Positions 11,475 to 21,250 of a stretch of DNA of 64,000 nt are shown piece after piece (position 1 is the first letter of the stretch; each line of letters opens with the position of its first letter). The notes beneath the pieces were generated by a model. That model was not told the DNA's origin and made no database searches. It saw only the letters and a program-made list of their open reading frames with translations. The DNA is from Gammaproteobacteria bacterium (lineage in GTDB: Bacteria; Pseudomonadota; Gammaproteobacteria; Steroidobacterales; Woeseiaceae), in NCBI GenBank assembly GCA_022600955.1, contig JAHZJK010000010.1, forward strand, positions 1-64,000, read 5' to 3'. Both the position numbers and the translations under genes were made by a program.

Positions 11475-12503
11475 ATGACGTCAGACACGAAAAACGGAAG
11501 GGTCGTTACAGGCCGCTTTCAACCCGCTCGCTGGCTACGCAACCCGCACGCTCAGACTATGCTCCCAAGCATGCCTTTTGCCTGGCGGTCGCGACCACCG
11601 CTGCGGCGCGAGACGCTTGAGCTTCCGGATGGTGACGTGACAGCGGTCGACTGGCTAGCCGCATCGGATGCCTTGCCCGATTCGGCGCCGCTGCTGGTGA
11701 TTCTGCACGGACTGGAGGGCTCAGCCGAATCGTCCTATGCGAGAATGCTGCTAGAGGCTGCTTATGAACGGGGCTGGAAGTCTTGTGTGTTGCATTTTCG
11801 CGACTGCGGCGACTATACGAATCGCCTGCCGCGCCGTTACCACGCAGGGGAAACAAACGACCTGAGGCACTTCCTGAATAGCCTCCAGGGGCATCGAGAG
11901 GCCTGCGGAAATGCTGGTCCTTTGCTCGCAAGTGGCTTCTCTTTGGGCGGAAATGTGCTGTTGAAATACCTCGGGGAGTCAAAAAATGACACTCCATTAG
12001 CCTCCGCCGTTGCGATCTCGGTCCCGCTCGACCTACATATCTGTGCTGAAGCATTAGATACTGGTTTTTCAAGGGTTTACCGACGACACCTTCTAAAACG
12101 CATGAAGAATGCTATCCGCGGCAAGTTCGATGAGCATACCGCGGCTTTTAACTGGCAGCGAGCCATGCAGGCGCCCACGTTCGCCGAATTCGATGACGCA
12201 GTAACAGCGCCGCTGCACGGCTTCGCGGGCAAGCAGGACTACTACGACCGCTGCAGTGCCAAACACTTCCTGCGTGATATAGAGCGCCCCACGCTCGTTA
12301 TTAACGCGCTCGACGATCCGTTCATGACACCGGAAGTCGTTCCGCCTGAGGCAGCATTGTCGCCAGACGTGCTGATAGAAGTATCGGAAAGCGGCGGGCA
12401 TGTCGGCTTCGTCAGTGGCGGATTGCCGTGGCGCCCGGAGTTTTATCTGCCGGGCCGCATCCTGGAATTTCTCGAACCGCACGCGGCCGTATCCGGGCAA
12501 TAA
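11475..12503 (+). CDS. Alpha/beta hydrolase, YheT family
   Basis: Predicted cytosolic esterase/hydrolase of the YheT (COG0429) family; the substrate is unknown. At 342 residues it has the usual length. It shows the oxyanion region LHGLEGS, the family motif FRDCGD, the nucleophile elbow ASGFSLGGN with catalytic Ser, an acid residue in NALDDPFM, and a catalytic His in GGHVGFVSGG. Start ATG at 11475. It is downstream of the gluQ terminator and convergent with pnp across a shared terminator. Confidence 0.9.
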   Translation: MTSDTKNGRVVTGRFQPARWLRNPHAQTMLPSMPFAWRSRPPLRRETLELPDGDVTAVDWLAASDALPDSAPLLVILHGLEGSAESSYARMLLEAAYERGWKSCVLHFRDCGDYTNRLPRRYHAGETNDLRHFLNSLQGHREACGNAGPLLASGFSLGGNVLLKYLGESKNDTPLASAVAISVPLDLHICAEALDTGFSRVYRRHLLKRMKNAIRGKFDEHTAAFNWQRAMQAPTFAEFDDAVTAPLHGFAGKQDYYDRCSAKHFLRDIERPTLVINALDDPFMTPEVVPPEAALSPDVLIEVSESGGHVGFVSGGLPWRPEFYLPGRILEFLEPHAAVSGQ

Positions 12504-12506
12504 AAA

Positions 12507-12541
12507 AAGGCCGAACCGCGAGAGCGATTCGGCCTGATTTT
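12507..12541. terminator. Bidirectional terminator between the hydrolase and pnp
   Basis: A stem AGGCCGAA...TTCGGCCT (12508-12535) is flanked by seven As on the left (T-tract for minus-strand transcripts) and TGATTTT on the right. It is best placed to end the rimP-to-pnp operon. Confidence 0.85.
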
Positions 12542-12559
12542 CAGTTCAGAAAGAAGCGT

Positions 12560-14647
12560 CTATTCGGCTTCAACTTCCTTCATAGAGAGGCGTACGCGAC
12601 CCTGGCGGTCAACCTCGAGAACCTTAACCTTAACTTCGTCGCCTTCGGCCAGCTTGTCACTGACCTTCTCGACGCGTTCGTTTGAGATCTGCGAGATATG
12701 TACCAGGCCGTCTTTGCCCGGCAGGATCGTGACGAAAGCGCCGAAATCCATCAAGCGAGCAACCTTGCCATCGTAGATGCGGCCAACTTCGACGTCAGCC
12801 GTGATCAACTCAATGCGACGATGAGCCTCCTTGCCGGAAGCACCGTCAACAGATGCGATGCGAATCGTACCGTCGTTGTCGATATCAACCGATGCACCGG
12901 TTTCTTCGGTGATCGCACGAATAACCGCACCGCCCTTACCGATAACGTCACGAATCTTCTCAGGGTCGATCTTCATGGTCATGATGGTCGGAGCCCACTC
13001 AGACATTTCGCCGCGTGTTTCGCCGAGAACCTTGTTCATCTCACCGAGGATATGCAAGCGACCATCACGAGCCTGATCAAGAGCGGTGCTCATGATTTCT
13101 TTCGTAATACCCTGGATCTTGATATCCATCTGCAGAGCCGTAATACCGTCTTCAGTACCGGCTACCTTAAAGTCCATATCGCCGAGATGATCTTCGTCGC
13201 CGAGGATGTCAGTAAGAACAGCAAAGTCGTCGCCTTCCTTGACCAGGCCCATCGCGACACCGGCAACAGGTGCCTTCAATGGAACGCCTGCGTCCATGAG
13301 CGCGAGGCTCGTGCCACAAACTGAGGCCATTGAACTCGATCCGTTTGATTCGGTGATCTCTGAAACAACCCGAATGACGTAGCCAAACTCATCCATATCC
13401 GGCATTACCGCTTCGATACCGCGACGAGCCAGCTTGCCGTGGCCGATTTCGCGACGCTTCGGTGAACCGACAAATCCGGTTTCGCCGACACAGAATGGAG
13501 GGAAGTTGTAATGCAGCATGAACGGCTCTTTGCGCTCGCCTTCGATCGCATCGATCATCTGAGCGTCGCGCCCCGTACCCAGCGTTGCTACGACAATTGC
13601 CTGCGTCTCACCACGTGTGAAGACCGCAGAACCGTGTGCGCGAGGCAAGGTGCCCACTTCAACGTCGATCGCGCGAACAGTGCTCTTGTCGCGACCGTCA
13701 ATGCGCGGCTCACCCTTGATGATGCGCTGGCGAACAGTGCTCTTTTCAAGCTTGTAGAGTTCACCCTTGACGTCTTCGGCGGACCATTGGGCGTCTTCGT
13801 CACCCGCCAGGGCTTCAACCGCAGCCGCTTTGACATCACCGACAGCAGCCTGACGTTCCTGCTTGTCAGTAATCTGGTAGGCAGCGGACATTCCGTCTGT
13901 AGCGGTATCCGCCACAGCCGCTGCGAGAGCGTCATCAGCTTCCGGAGCTGTCCAGTCCCAGGCAGGCTTGCCAACTTCTGCGGCCAGCTCGTTAATCGTG
14001 TCGATTGCGACCTGCATCTGTTCATGGCCGAACATGACGGCGCCCAGCATGACGTCCTCAGAGAGACCTGAAGCTTCTGATTCAACCATCAGTACTGCGT
14101 CCCTGGTGCCGGCAACAACCAGCTCAAGATCACCTTCTGCAACCGCTGCGCGGCCCGGGTTCAGTACGTAGTCACCATCCTTGTAGCCGACTTTGGCGGC
14201 GCCAATCGGACCGGCAAAAGGCATGCCCGATATTGCCAGCGCCGCAGAGGCACCGATCAGGGCCGGAATATCAGGATCAACATCAGGATTCAGGGACATT
14301 ACCGTAGCGATGATCTGAACTTCGTTCTTGAAGCCTTTCGGAAACAGGGGACGAACCGGACGATCGATCAGACGGCACGTCAGAATCTCTTTCTCACCAG
14401 GGCGACCTTCGCGCTTGAAGAATCCACCGGGGATCTTGCCTGCTGCGTATGTCTTTTCCTGGTAGTTAACGGTCAGCGGGAAGAAATCTCTGCCCGGATC
14501 TGCCGCTTTCTTGCCGACGGCGGTTACGAGAACCTGAGTGTCGGCCATATCGACGATGACTGCACCGTCGGCTTGACGAGCGATTGCGCCCGTTTCAATC
14601 GTTACTTCATGTTCCCCGAATTGGAAACTCTTCTTTGTCGAATTCAC
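12560..14647 (-). CDS. pnp: Polynucleotide phosphorylase
   Basis: 3'-to-5' phosphorolytic exoribonuclease of the RNA degradosome. The 695 residues contain two RNase PH domains (about 1-210 and 310-540), a KH domain with [15 protein letters not shown] (about 560-590), and a C-terminal S1 domain (about 618-690: [18 protein letters not shown]). Start GTG at 14647 (residues MNSTKK). It is last in the operon, after rpsO, with the conserved intercistronic hairpin at 14684-14727. Confidence 0.98.
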   Translation of the reverse strand: MNSTKKSFQFGEHEVTIETGAIARQADGAVIVDMADTQVLVTAVGKKAADPGRDFFPLTVNYQEKTYAAGKIPGGFFKREGRPGEKEILTCRLIDRPVRPLFPKGFKNEVQIIATVMSLNPDVDPDIPALIGASAALAISGMPFAGPIGAAKVGYKDGDYVLNPGRAAVAEGDLELVVAGTRDAVLMVESEASGLSEDVMLGAVMFGHEQMQVAIDTINELAAEVGKPAWDWTAPEADDALAAAVADTATDGMSAAYQITDKQERQAAVGDVKAAAVEALAGDEDAQWSAEDVKGELYKLEKSTVRQRIIKGEPRIDGRDKSTVRAIDVEVGTLPRAHGSAVFTRGETQAIVVATLGTGRDAQMIDAIEGERKEPFMLHYNFPPFCVGETGFVGSPKRREIGHGKLARRGIEAVMPDMDEFGYVIRVVSEITESNGSSSMASVCGTSLALMDAGVPLKAPVAGVAMGLVKEGDDFAVLTDILGDEDHLGDMDFKVAGTEDGITALQMDIKIQGITKEIMSTALDQARDGRLHILGEMNKVLGETRGEMSEWAPTIMTMKIDPEKIRDVIGKGGAVIRAITEETGASVDIDNDGTIRIASVDGASGKEAHRRIELITADVEVGRIYDGKVARLMDFGAFVTILPGKDGLVHISQISNERVEKVSDKLAEGDEVKVKVLEVDRQGRVRLSMKEVEAE

Positions 14648-14683
14648 GTTATTTACTCTAAGTGGAAATCGTTATAGCAACGG

Positions 14684-14727
14684 CAACCGACGGCGCTCCC
14701 TATTAACAGGGGACGACACGTCGGTTG
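14684..14727 (-). promoter_or_regulatory. rpsO-pnp intercistronic hairpin (candidate RNase III processing site)
   Basis: CAACCGACG (14684-14692) pairs with CGTCGGTTG (14719-14727), with an inner CTCCC/GGGG pairing. In E. coli an RNase III-cut hairpin in this same position allows PNPase to repress its own mRNA. The location and long double strand suggest the same here; the sequence itself is not conserved enough to prove it. Confidence 0.6.
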
Positions 14728-14754
14728 ACTACATTGCTTTGGATGCTCGCTGGA

Positions 14755-15024
14755 TTAGCGGCGCAGACCGAGCTTTTTGATCAGCTCGCGGTAGCGGTCA
14801 CCATCTTTTGATTTCAGGTAATCAAGCAGCTTGCGACGCTTGTTTACCATCTTCAGAAGACCCTGACGGCTGTGGTGATCTTTCTTGTGCTCACCGAAGT
14901 GCTCGGTAAGCTCAGCAATTCTCTTTGACAGCAGTGCAACCTGTACTTCAGGTGAGCCTGTATCGGCTTCGCCGCGTGCGTGGTCGGCAATAATGCCCTG
15001 CTTTGCTTCACTGGAAAGTGACAT
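14755..15024 (-). CDS. rpsO: 30S ribosomal protein S15
   Basis: Small-subunit protein binding 16S rRNA helices 20-22. The 89 residues are the standard length, with the typical [24 protein letters not shown] and LLDYLK segments. Start ATG at 15024, with GGAG about 12 nt upstream. It lies between truB and pnp in the usual order, with its own -10-like box upstream. Confidence 0.99.
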   Translation of the reverse strand: MSLSSEAKQGIIADHARGEADTGSPEVQVALLSKRIAELTEHFGEHKKDHHSRQGLLKMVNKRRKLLDYLKSKDGDRYRELIKKLGLRR

Positions 15025-15073
15025 TTTCTTAAAACTCCAAGTTCTCTATCTATAGCCCTTTTTTGAGCGCGGT

Positions 15074-15079
15074 ATTCTA
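15074..15079 (-). promoter_or_regulatory. Candidate rpsO -10 box
   Basis: TAGAAT on the minus strand, about 50 nt before the rpsO start, in the 94-bp truB-rpsO gap. The -35 region is poor. An internal promoter here is common for rpsO in gammaproteobacteria. Confidence 0.35.
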
Positions 15080-15118
15080 GCGCCTGTTCGAGCCCATTAA
15101 CACCCCAAAATCAAATAT

Positions 15119-16051
15119 CTACGGGGTTTTTTCCTGTGTCAGAAACACCCTTCGTGGCGCCAGCTGCCCATCTTCGGCCAACTCGCCCACACCTAAAAAT
15201 CGTTCGTCAGCGCCATACACCCGCGCCAGCCCTGCATCGAGCCCGGCAGACACCTCGACTGCCTGCCCGCCGCAGAAGCGTTCTGCGTCCTCCAGACTGA
15301 CAGAAATGCCAGGCATCCTGGCCAACGCCACGTCCGCCGGCAGCAGTTTGGACCGCAAAATCTCGCGATCTTCGTCTGCCAGGGCCTCAAGAGCGCCCAT
15401 ATCCAGCATCTTGTCACTCTGAAAGTCGCCAACTGACTCCCGATGCAAAGTGGCTGTATGCGCTATTGTGCCGACGCTCCGAGCAATGTCCTCAACCAGC
15501 ACGCGTATGTACGTCCCTTTCGAGCAAGCCACCCGAAAAACCAGCCGCTTGCCGGCGGCTTCGAGCAGTTCGATCTGATCTATGCGGATAGCCCGAGGCT
15601 CACGCTCGACAACTTCGCCTTTGCGAGCCAGCTCGTAGAGCCGCTTTCCGTCCTTCTTTAGTGCCGAGTACATCGGCGGGATTTGTTCGGACTCGCCAAC
15701 AAACCCCTGCAGAACCTCGTTCCATTGCTCGGCGCTTAACTCCGGCACATCAGCAGTCCCGATCTCATTGCCATCCGCATCGCCTGTGTCCGTCGCAATG
15801 CCAAGCGTTGCGGAGACCCGGTAGCTTTTATCCGCGTCCAGCAAGTAAGCGCAGACCTTGGTGGCCTCACCAAAGCACAGCGGCAACATGCCAGTCGCCG
15901 CAGGGTCGAGACTGCCTGTATGCCCGGCCTTGCGGGCGTTTAACAGTCGTCTGACCATCTGCAGCGCACGATTAGATGACATTCCGGGTGGCTTGTTGAG
16001 TAACAACAGCCCGTCCACCGCATCTGCCCGGCGTTTCATGCCTCGTGCCAT
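15119..16051 (-). CDS. truB: tRNA pseudouridine(55) synthase TruB
   Basis: Makes pseudouridine 55 in the T-loop of elongator tRNAs. The 310 residues carry the catalytic motif GHTGSLDPAATGMLP with the nucleophilic Asp at about residue 48, then KSYR, CSKGTYIRVL (about 181-190), and a small C-terminal PUA-like domain. ATG at 16051 lies 5 nt after the rbfA stop. Confidence 0.98.
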   Translation of the reverse strand: MARGMKRRADAVDGLLLLNKPPGMSSNRALQMVRRLLNARKAGHTGSLDPAATGMLPLCFGEATKVCAYLLDADKSYRVSATLGIATDTGDADGNEIGTADVPELSAEQWNEVLQGFVGESEQIPPMYSALKKDGKRLYELARKGEVVEREPRAIRIDQIELLEAAGKRLVFRVACSKGTYIRVLVEDIARSVGTIAHTATLHRESVGDFQSDKMLDMGALEALADEDREILRSKLLPADVALARMPGISVSLEDAERFCGGQAVEVSAGLDAGLARVYGADERFLGVGELAEDGQLAPRRVFLTQEKTP

Positions 16052-16056
16052 CTGCG

Positions 16057-16428
16057 TTACTGCGGCTCGTCGCTCTGGTCGCTGACCAGCGCACCGTCAA
16101 TCAGACTGCTGATACGCTGCGCTTCCGCAGCACTGTCGTCATGTGAAAAGCGCAGCTCAGGGACGTGACGAATCTTGATCTCCCGACCGAGACGCCCCCG
16201 CAGGAAACCGCTGGCACGCTCAAGGCCGTTCAGCACTGGCGCCGGATCACCATTCGGGTCAAGCATGCTGAACGTCACTCGCGCAACACTCAGATCCCGC
16301 GACAGATCGACAGACGTCAGCGACACCATGTCCAGACGTGGATCCTTGGTCTCGAAACGCAGCAACTCGTTCAAGGTACGCAGCACCTGGTTGCCGAGTC
16401 TTTGATTCCTGGAAAACTCTCGAGCCAT
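16057..16428 (-). CDS. rbfA: Ribosome-binding factor A
   Basis: Late 30S maturation factor with a single KH-like fold. The 123 residues show the family sequence: basic N-terminus RNQRLGNQVLRTLNELL, TSVDLSRDLSVARV, and LGREIKIRHVPELRF. It sits 18 nt after infB and 5 nt before truB, in the canonical operon order. Confidence 0.97.
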   Translation of the reverse strand: MAREFSRNQRLGNQVLRTLNELLRFETKDPRLDMVSLTSVDLSRDLSVARVTFSMLDPNGDPAPVLNGLERASGFLRGRLGREIKIRHVPELRFSHDDSAAEAQRISSLIDGALVSDQSDEPQ

Positions 16429-16446
16429 ATCGAAATAACCGCACGC

Positions 16447-18972
16447 CTAGTCAAGCGTACGCGCAACCTCGATGCGTTCGAAACACTCGATCTGATCGCC
16501 CGGCTTGACGTCTGAGTAGTTCTTTACGCCAATACCACACTCGGTACCGGAGCGAACTTCGTTGACGTCATCCTTGAAGCGCCGTAGCGATTCGAGCTCA
16601 CCCTCATAGATCACAACGTTCTCGCGCAGAACACGAATTGGCAGCGAGCGTTTGACGACACCCTCGCTAACAATACAGCCCGCTACGTCACCAAACTTGG
16701 GCGACTGGAACACCTCTTTGACTTCCGCCAGGCCGAGAATCTGCTCGCGAATTTCCGGTGCGAGCAAGCCACTGATCGCAGCCTTAACGTCATCGATCGC
16801 CTCGTAAATGATGCTGTAGTAGCGAACATCGACGCCGGATTCCTTGATCACGGTCCGAGCCGCAGCATCCGCGCGCACATTGAAACCGATAACAAATGCA
16901 TTTGACGCTGCCGCCAGCGTGACGTCTGTTTCTGTGATACCGCCGACACTCGAGCCAAGCACTTTCACCTTTACTTCGTCGTTCGACAGCTTCGTCAATG
17001 CGTCACGCAGTGCTTCCGCACTACCGTGTACGTCGGACTTGATGATCACCGGTACGCTGGAAAGCTGGCCTTCCTTCATCTGGCTGAACATGTCGTCGAG
17101 TTTCGACGCCTGCTGCTGTGCCAGTTTGGCATCGCGTGTTTTGGTCTTGCGGAAGTCGGCGACTTCACGCGCCTTGCGCTCATTCTTGACGGCCAGGAAG
17201 TCGTCACCTGCGCTCGGCGTATTGGAGAGTCCTAATACAACGGCCGGTGCAGATGGTCCCGCGGTCTTGATCGACGCACCCGTCTCATCAAACATGTTGC
17301 GAATGCGACCGTACTGCTCGCCGGCGATAATCATGTCGCCTTGCTTCAACGTGCCTGACTGAACCAGCAAAGTGGCAACTGCGCCACGACCTTTTTCAAG
17401 GCTGGACTCGATCACAATACCCTGTGCCGGACCCTCTGCTGACGCTTTCAGATCCATAACTTCTGCCTGCAGCAGAACCGCGTCCAGCAGCGCATCAACA
17501 CCTTCACCCGTGAGCGCCGAGACATTCGCAAACATCTGCTCGCCACCCCAGTCCTCAGGGATTACCTCGTGTTGTGACAACTCATTCTTGACGCGCTCTG
17601 GATCAGCGTTCTCGCGATCAATCTTGTTAACTGCAACGACCAGCGGCACGCCTGCAGCCTTCGAGTGCTGAATCGCCTCGATGGTCTGTGGCATGACGCC
17701 GTCATCGGCAGCAACAACGAGAATCACGATATCCGTCGCCTGCGCGCCGCGAGCTCGCATAGCTGTAAAGGCCGCGTGTCCCGGTGTATCGAGGAACGAG
17801 ATCGTGCCTTTGTCCGTTTCCACGGAATACGCACCGATGTGCTGGGTGATACCACCTGCCTCGCCGTCCGCAACTTTCGTGCGACGGATGTAATCCAGCA
17901 ATGAAGTCTTACCGTGGTCAACGTGACCCATGATAGTAACGACCGGCGGTCGACTGACCTGCTCACCGGCTTCCGTGGTTTCATCGGCCAGCAACTTCTC
18001 GTCCATTTCGGCAGAATCGACGGGTTTCGCAACATGGCCCAGCTCTTCAACAACCAGCGCCGCAGTATCCTGATCGATGACCTGGTTAATAGTCACCATG
18101 GCACCCATGTTGAACAGCACTTTGACAACTTCGTTGCCCTTGATTGCCATCTTCTGAGCCAGCTCCGCTACAGAAATACTCTCAGGGATCTCGACCTCAT
18201 GAATAACCGGCGCTGTCGGCATTTCGAAGCCATGCTTCGAATCGCCACCCATTGAAACCGCGCGGCGACGCATAGGCGCTTTGCGCTTGCGGCGTCCACT
18301 CTTGTCGCCGGCAACATGCAATTCCTTGCGGCCGTAGCGTGTTTCCTGGCGTTGCGGTTTCGGCTTGGCTTTTTCTTTGCTGCGACGATTGCGAGCATCC
18401 GCTTCGGCTTTCTCGACTCGCGTCTTTTCTTCAGCAGCAACGCTTGCTGCCTTTTCAGCTGCAAGGCGAGCTTCGTCTTCCGCGTCTTTACGCGCTTGCT
18501 CTTCTTTCTCGCGCGTCTCTACTTCGAGCTTCGCAGCCGCCTCTTTCTCAGCAACCTCGCGTTCTTTCGCAGCGGCTTCAGCCGCTACGCGCTCTTCTTC
18601 CTCACGACGAGCATTATCGAGTTGCTCCTGCTCTTCCTGAGCCTTCTTCTCGAGCACATCGCGCTTGATGTACGTTCGCTTGCGACGCACCTCGACATTC
18701 ACAGTTCGAGAACGTCCCTGTGCCCCTGACAAGCGCAGCTCAGACTGCGACTTGCGCTTCAATGTAATTTGACGCGGTGCCGCCGCGGTTGCCGGCGTAT
18801 CGTCCTGGCCATGACTACGGCGCAGGTGCGTCAGCAATTCGAGCTTCGCATCGTCGCTTATTACGTCATCAGACCCTTTGACCTGAATGCCCGCTTCATC
18901 AAGCTGGGTTAGCAGCTTGTCGACCGGTACTTTCAGAACGTCGGCAAATTGTGCAACTGTCACATCAGCCAT
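16447..18972 (-). CDS. infB: Translation initiation factor IF-2
   Basis: GTPase that brings initiator fMet-tRNA to the 30S subunit. The 841 residues contain an N-terminal IF2_N domain (1-55), a long charged Glu/Ala/Lys coiled linker (105-240), a second IF2_N (about 258-310), and the G domain with G1 GHVDHGKT (349-356), DTPGHAAF and NKID. Domains II-IV follow, ending in the tRNA-binding barrel. ATG at 18972 is 24 nt after the nusA stop. A nested shorter form, as in E. coli, was not sought. Confidence 0.98.
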   Translation of the reverse strand: MADVTVAQFADVLKVPVDKLLTQLDEAGIQVKGSDDVISDDAKLELLTHLRRSHGQDDTPATAAAPRQITLKRKSQSELRLSGAQGRSRTVNVEVRRKRTYIKRDVLEKKAQEEQEQLDNARREEEERVAAEAAAKEREVAEKEAAAKLEVETREKEEQARKDAEDEARLAAEKAASVAAEEKTRVEKAEADARNRRSKEKAKPKPQRQETRYGRKELHVAGDKSGRRKRKAPMRRRAVSMGGDSKHGFEMPTAPVIHEVEIPESISVAELAQKMAIKGNEVVKVLFNMGAMVTINQVIDQDTAALVVEELGHVAKPVDSAEMDEKLLADETTEAGEQVSRPPVVTIMGHVDHGKTSLLDYIRRTKVADGEAGGITQHIGAYSVETDKGTISFLDTPGHAAFTAMRARGAQATDIVILVVAADDGVMPQTIEAIQHSKAAGVPLVVAVNKIDRENADPERVKNELSQHEVIPEDWGGEQMFANVSALTGEGVDALLDAVLLQAEVMDLKASAEGPAQGIVIESSLEKGRGAVATLLVQSGTLKQGDMIIAGEQYGRIRNMFDETGASIKTAGPSAPAVVLGLSNTPSAGDDFLAVKNERKAREVADFRKTKTRDAKLAQQQASKLDDMFSQMKEGQLSSVPVIIKSDVHGSAEALRDALTKLSNDEVKVKVLGSSVGGITETDVTLAAASNAFVIGFNVRADAAARTVIKESGVDVRYYSIIYEAIDDVKAAISGLLAPEIREQILGLAEVKEVFQSPKFGDVAGCIVSEGVVKRSLPIRVLRENVVIYEGELESLRRFKDDVNEVRSGTECGIGVKNYSDVKPGDQIECFERIEVARTLD

Positions 18973-18996
18973 ATATCAACTCCACCAAAACGGCGC

Positions 18997-20499
18997 TTAC
19001 GCCTGCTGTTCATCCTCGAACCAATGTGCGCGGGCTTTCATGATCAGCGCCGCTGCAACTTCTTCTTCCATTTCATTGATCTCGAGCAAGTCGTCCGTCG
19101 CCAATTCCGCGAGATCCTCGCGAGTTACGACACCCTTACTTGCCAGCAGAAACGCAAGGCTCTTTTCCATTCCTTCCAGACTCAGCAGGTCCTCTGCAGG
19201 CTCTACCTCATCAATCTTTTCTTCTTGCACGATCGCCTGTGTCAACAACACATCGCGTGCCCGGCTGCGAAGTTCGTCGACGATACCTTCGTCGAACTCT
19301 TCAATTGCGACGAGCTCAGCCGTGGGTACGTAGGCGACTTCTTCAATTGTCGAGAATCCTTCCTGCACCAGAATCAGGCCGACCTCCTCATCAACATCCA
19401 GCTGCTTCGAGAACAACGAGATGAGTTCTTTCATCTCCGACTCGCTCTTCTCTTCAGCATCCTGAGCGGTCATTACGTTGAGCTCCCAGCCGGACAGCTC
19501 GCTTGCGAGGCGTATATTCTGGCCGCCGCGTCCAATCGCCTGTGAAAGTTTGTCCTCTTCAACAGCGATATCCATGCTGTGCTTGTCTTCATCGACAACA
19601 ATCGAAACAACTTCAGCTGGTGACATTGCGTTGATGACAAACTGTGCCGAGTTGTCATCCCAAAGGATGATATCGACGCGCTCGCCTGCCAGTTCATTGG
19701 AAACTGCCTGTACGCGTGAGCCGCGCATACCAACACATGCGCCAACCGCATCAATGCGACTGTCATTACTGCGCACCGCGATCTTGGCCCGCAGACCCGG
19801 ATCTCTTGCAGCTCCCAGAATATCGATGAGTCCCTGGCCTACTTCAGGTACCTCAATTTTGAATAATTCAACGAGGAACTGCGGCGAAGTACGAGTCATG
19901 AACAACTGCGGTCCACGAATCTCGGAACGAACTTCCATCAGTAGCGCCTTGATGCGGTCCTGCGGCCTGACCGGCTCACGCGGCACCATCTGATCGCGCG
20001 CTACAAAGCCTTCGGCATTGCCGCCGAGATCAATGTAGACACCGTTGCGATCCACGCGCTTAACGAGACCCGAAAGCATCTCGCCTTCACGGCCCTGGTA
20101 TTCCTCTACAACCTGCTCGCGCTCGGCTTCCCGAACTTTCTGCACGATGACCTGCTTGGCTGTCTGGGCCGCAATGCGACCAAACTCGACAGACTCCATC
20201 GGCACTTCAACGTAGCCGCCTGGCTCGGCGCTGGCGTCAACGTCGACTGCATCAATCATGCGCAATTCACGATCAGGCACTTCCAGCTCAGTCGACTCGT
20301 CTTCAAAAACCAGCCAGCGGCGGAACGTGTCGTATTCGCCCGTTTCGCGATCAATCTGTACGCGAACTTCAATATCTTCACCGTGCTTCCTGCGAGTTGC
20401 AGACGTCAGCGCCGCTTCGATCGCCTCGAAAATGATGTCTTTCTCAACGCCCTTCTCGTTCGAGACTGCGTCAACCACCATCAAGATTTCTTTGCTCAT
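18997..20499 (-). CDS. nusA: Transcription termination/antitermination factor NusA
   Basis: RNA polymerase-associated pausing and antitermination factor. The 500 residues comprise the N-terminal polymerase-binding domain (1-125), S1 (about 135-200: GEMLSGLVKRVDRNGVYIDL), KH1 and KH2 (about 230-345, with GACVGMRGSRVQAV and AIGRGGQNIRLA), and two acidic AR repeats (about 360-500), as in E. coli. ATG at 20499. Confidence 0.98.
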   Translation of the reverse strand: MSKEILMVVDAVSNEKGVEKDIIFEAIEAALTSATRRKHGEDIEVRVQIDRETGEYDTFRRWLVFEDESTELEVPDRELRMIDAVDVDASAEPGGYVEVPMESVEFGRIAAQTAKQVIVQKVREAEREQVVEEYQGREGEMLSGLVKRVDRNGVYIDLGGNAEGFVARDQMVPREPVRPQDRIKALLMEVRSEIRGPQLFMTRTSPQFLVELFKIEVPEVGQGLIDILGAARDPGLRAKIAVRSNDSRIDAVGACVGMRGSRVQAVSNELAGERVDIILWDDNSAQFVINAMSPAEVVSIVVDEDKHSMDIAVEEDKLSQAIGRGGQNIRLASELSGWELNVMTAQDAEEKSESEMKELISLFSKQLDVDEEVGLILVQEGFSTIEEVAYVPTAELVAIEEFDEGIVDELRSRARDVLLTQAIVQEEKIDEVEPAEDLLSLEGMEKSLAFLLASKGVVTREDLAELATDDLLEINEMEEEVAAALIMKARAHWFEDEQQA

Positions 20500-20531
20500 T
20501 ACCGTAAAACTCCAATAATTCCCGCTGGCCG

Positions 20532-20984
20532 TCAGGCCTCTACGGGCACCAGTCGAGCTGTATCGATTGTCGCCAGCGGCAAGCTGTGCGCCTCTCCATC
20601 CACCTCAACTACAATATTCTTCTCGTCCGACGACACCAACGTGCCCCGGAATCGCCTGCGCCCCTCTATCGGAAAACGCATAGTGACTTTCAAGGTTTCG
20701 CCTTCAAACCTTTGAAAATGCTCCAGTTTTGTCAACTTTCTGTCCGCCCCAGGTGAAGACACTTCAAGGCTGTATTCACCTGGCACCGGGTCCTCTACAT
20801 CGAGCAACGCGCTGACCGCGTGACTGACCTTTTCACAATCTTCAAGATCAATCCCGTCGGGCTTGTCGATAGTGACGCGCACGAGCCCGCCTTTACCGCC
20901 AAGACGAACCTCGAGATCCGTCATTTCGTAGCCCAGTCTTTCAATAGTCGGCTCAAGCAATGCCTGAAGCTCTTGTCCGGTCAT
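20532..20984 (-). CDS. rimP: Ribosome maturation factor RimP
   Basis: Needed for assembly of the 30S subunit. The 150 residues have the N-terminal alpha/beta domain (GYEMTDLEVR, LVRVTIDKPDGIDLEDCEKVS, YSLEVSSPGADRKL) and the C-terminal SH3-like barrel. ATG at 20984 has AGGTGA upstream. It is the first gene of the nusA operon here, preceded by a promoter and two terminator hairpins rather than by a tRNA gene. Confidence 0.97.
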   Translation of the reverse strand: MTGQELQALLEPTIERLGYEMTDLEVRLGGKGGLVRVTIDKPDGIDLEDCEKVSHAVSALLDVEDPVPGEYSLEVSSPGADRKLTKLEHFQRFEGETLKVTMRFPIEGRRRFRGTLVSSDEKNIVVEVDGEAHSLPLATIDTARLVPVEA

Positions 20985-21014
20985 CGCACATCACCTAACC
21001 ATCTGTTCTAAAAC

Positions 21015-21035
21015 AAAAAATGGGCCAATGGCCCA
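21015..21035 (-). terminator. Minus-strand terminator just upstream of rimP
   Basis: TGGGCCATTGGCCCA (21021-21035 read on the minus strand) is followed by six Ts and GTTTT. It ends about 30 nt before the rimP start, in the leader of the nusA operon. Confidence 0.75.
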
Positions 21036-21058
21036 TTCATACCCAGCGCGATGTCACG

Positions 21059-21079
21059 GTCCGGGCACATGCCCCGGAC
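21059..21079 (-). other. Leader hairpin between two terminators
   Basis: GTCCGGGGCATGTGCCCGGAC on the minus strand forms a strong stem without a good T-tract. It sits between the terminators at 21083-21106 and 21015-21035. Confidence 0.6.
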
Positions 21080-21082
21080 AAC

Positions 21083-21106
21083 AAAAAACCCCAGAACCGG
21101 GGCCTT
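21083..21106 (-). terminator. First minus-strand terminator in the rimP leader
   Basis: GGCCCCGGTTCTGGGG followed by TTTTTTG on the minus strand. It lies only about 35 nt past the TATAAT box, so it would end a very short transcript unless antiterminated. Confidence 0.75.
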
Positions 21107-21141
21107 TATCCACCAAGAGTTTGGTGGTGCGCTGGCGCGGG

Positions 21142-21172
21142 ATTATACGGCATGTCTGGCCAGCCACGCAAC
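21142..21172 (-). promoter_or_regulatory. Promoter of the rimP-nusA-infB operon
   Basis: On the minus strand, TTGCGT followed 18 nt later by a perfect TATAAT (21142-21147). The transcript would pass a CCACCAAACTCTTGGTGG hairpin and two terminators before rimP. Confidence 0.6.
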
Positions 21173-21250
21173 GGCCTGAACAGCCTATTTTCGGGGCCCG
21201 GCGGAGTGATAAGCTGCCCCGAATTCGCCAATGCCCGAGAGACCGGAAGA

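Noticed and set aside
21105-21150. Possible tRNA 3'-end remnant (TTTGGTGGTGCGC...GCGGGATT)
   Set aside because: It resembles tRNA 3' ends superficially, but no cloverleaf can be drawn and the stretch is explained by a hairpin and the -10 box.
21020-21250. N-terminal extension of the gabD frame
   Set aside because: The extra 77 codons cross terminator hairpins and the rimP promoter and do not resemble the dehydrogenase family. ATG at 21251 starts the conserved sequence.
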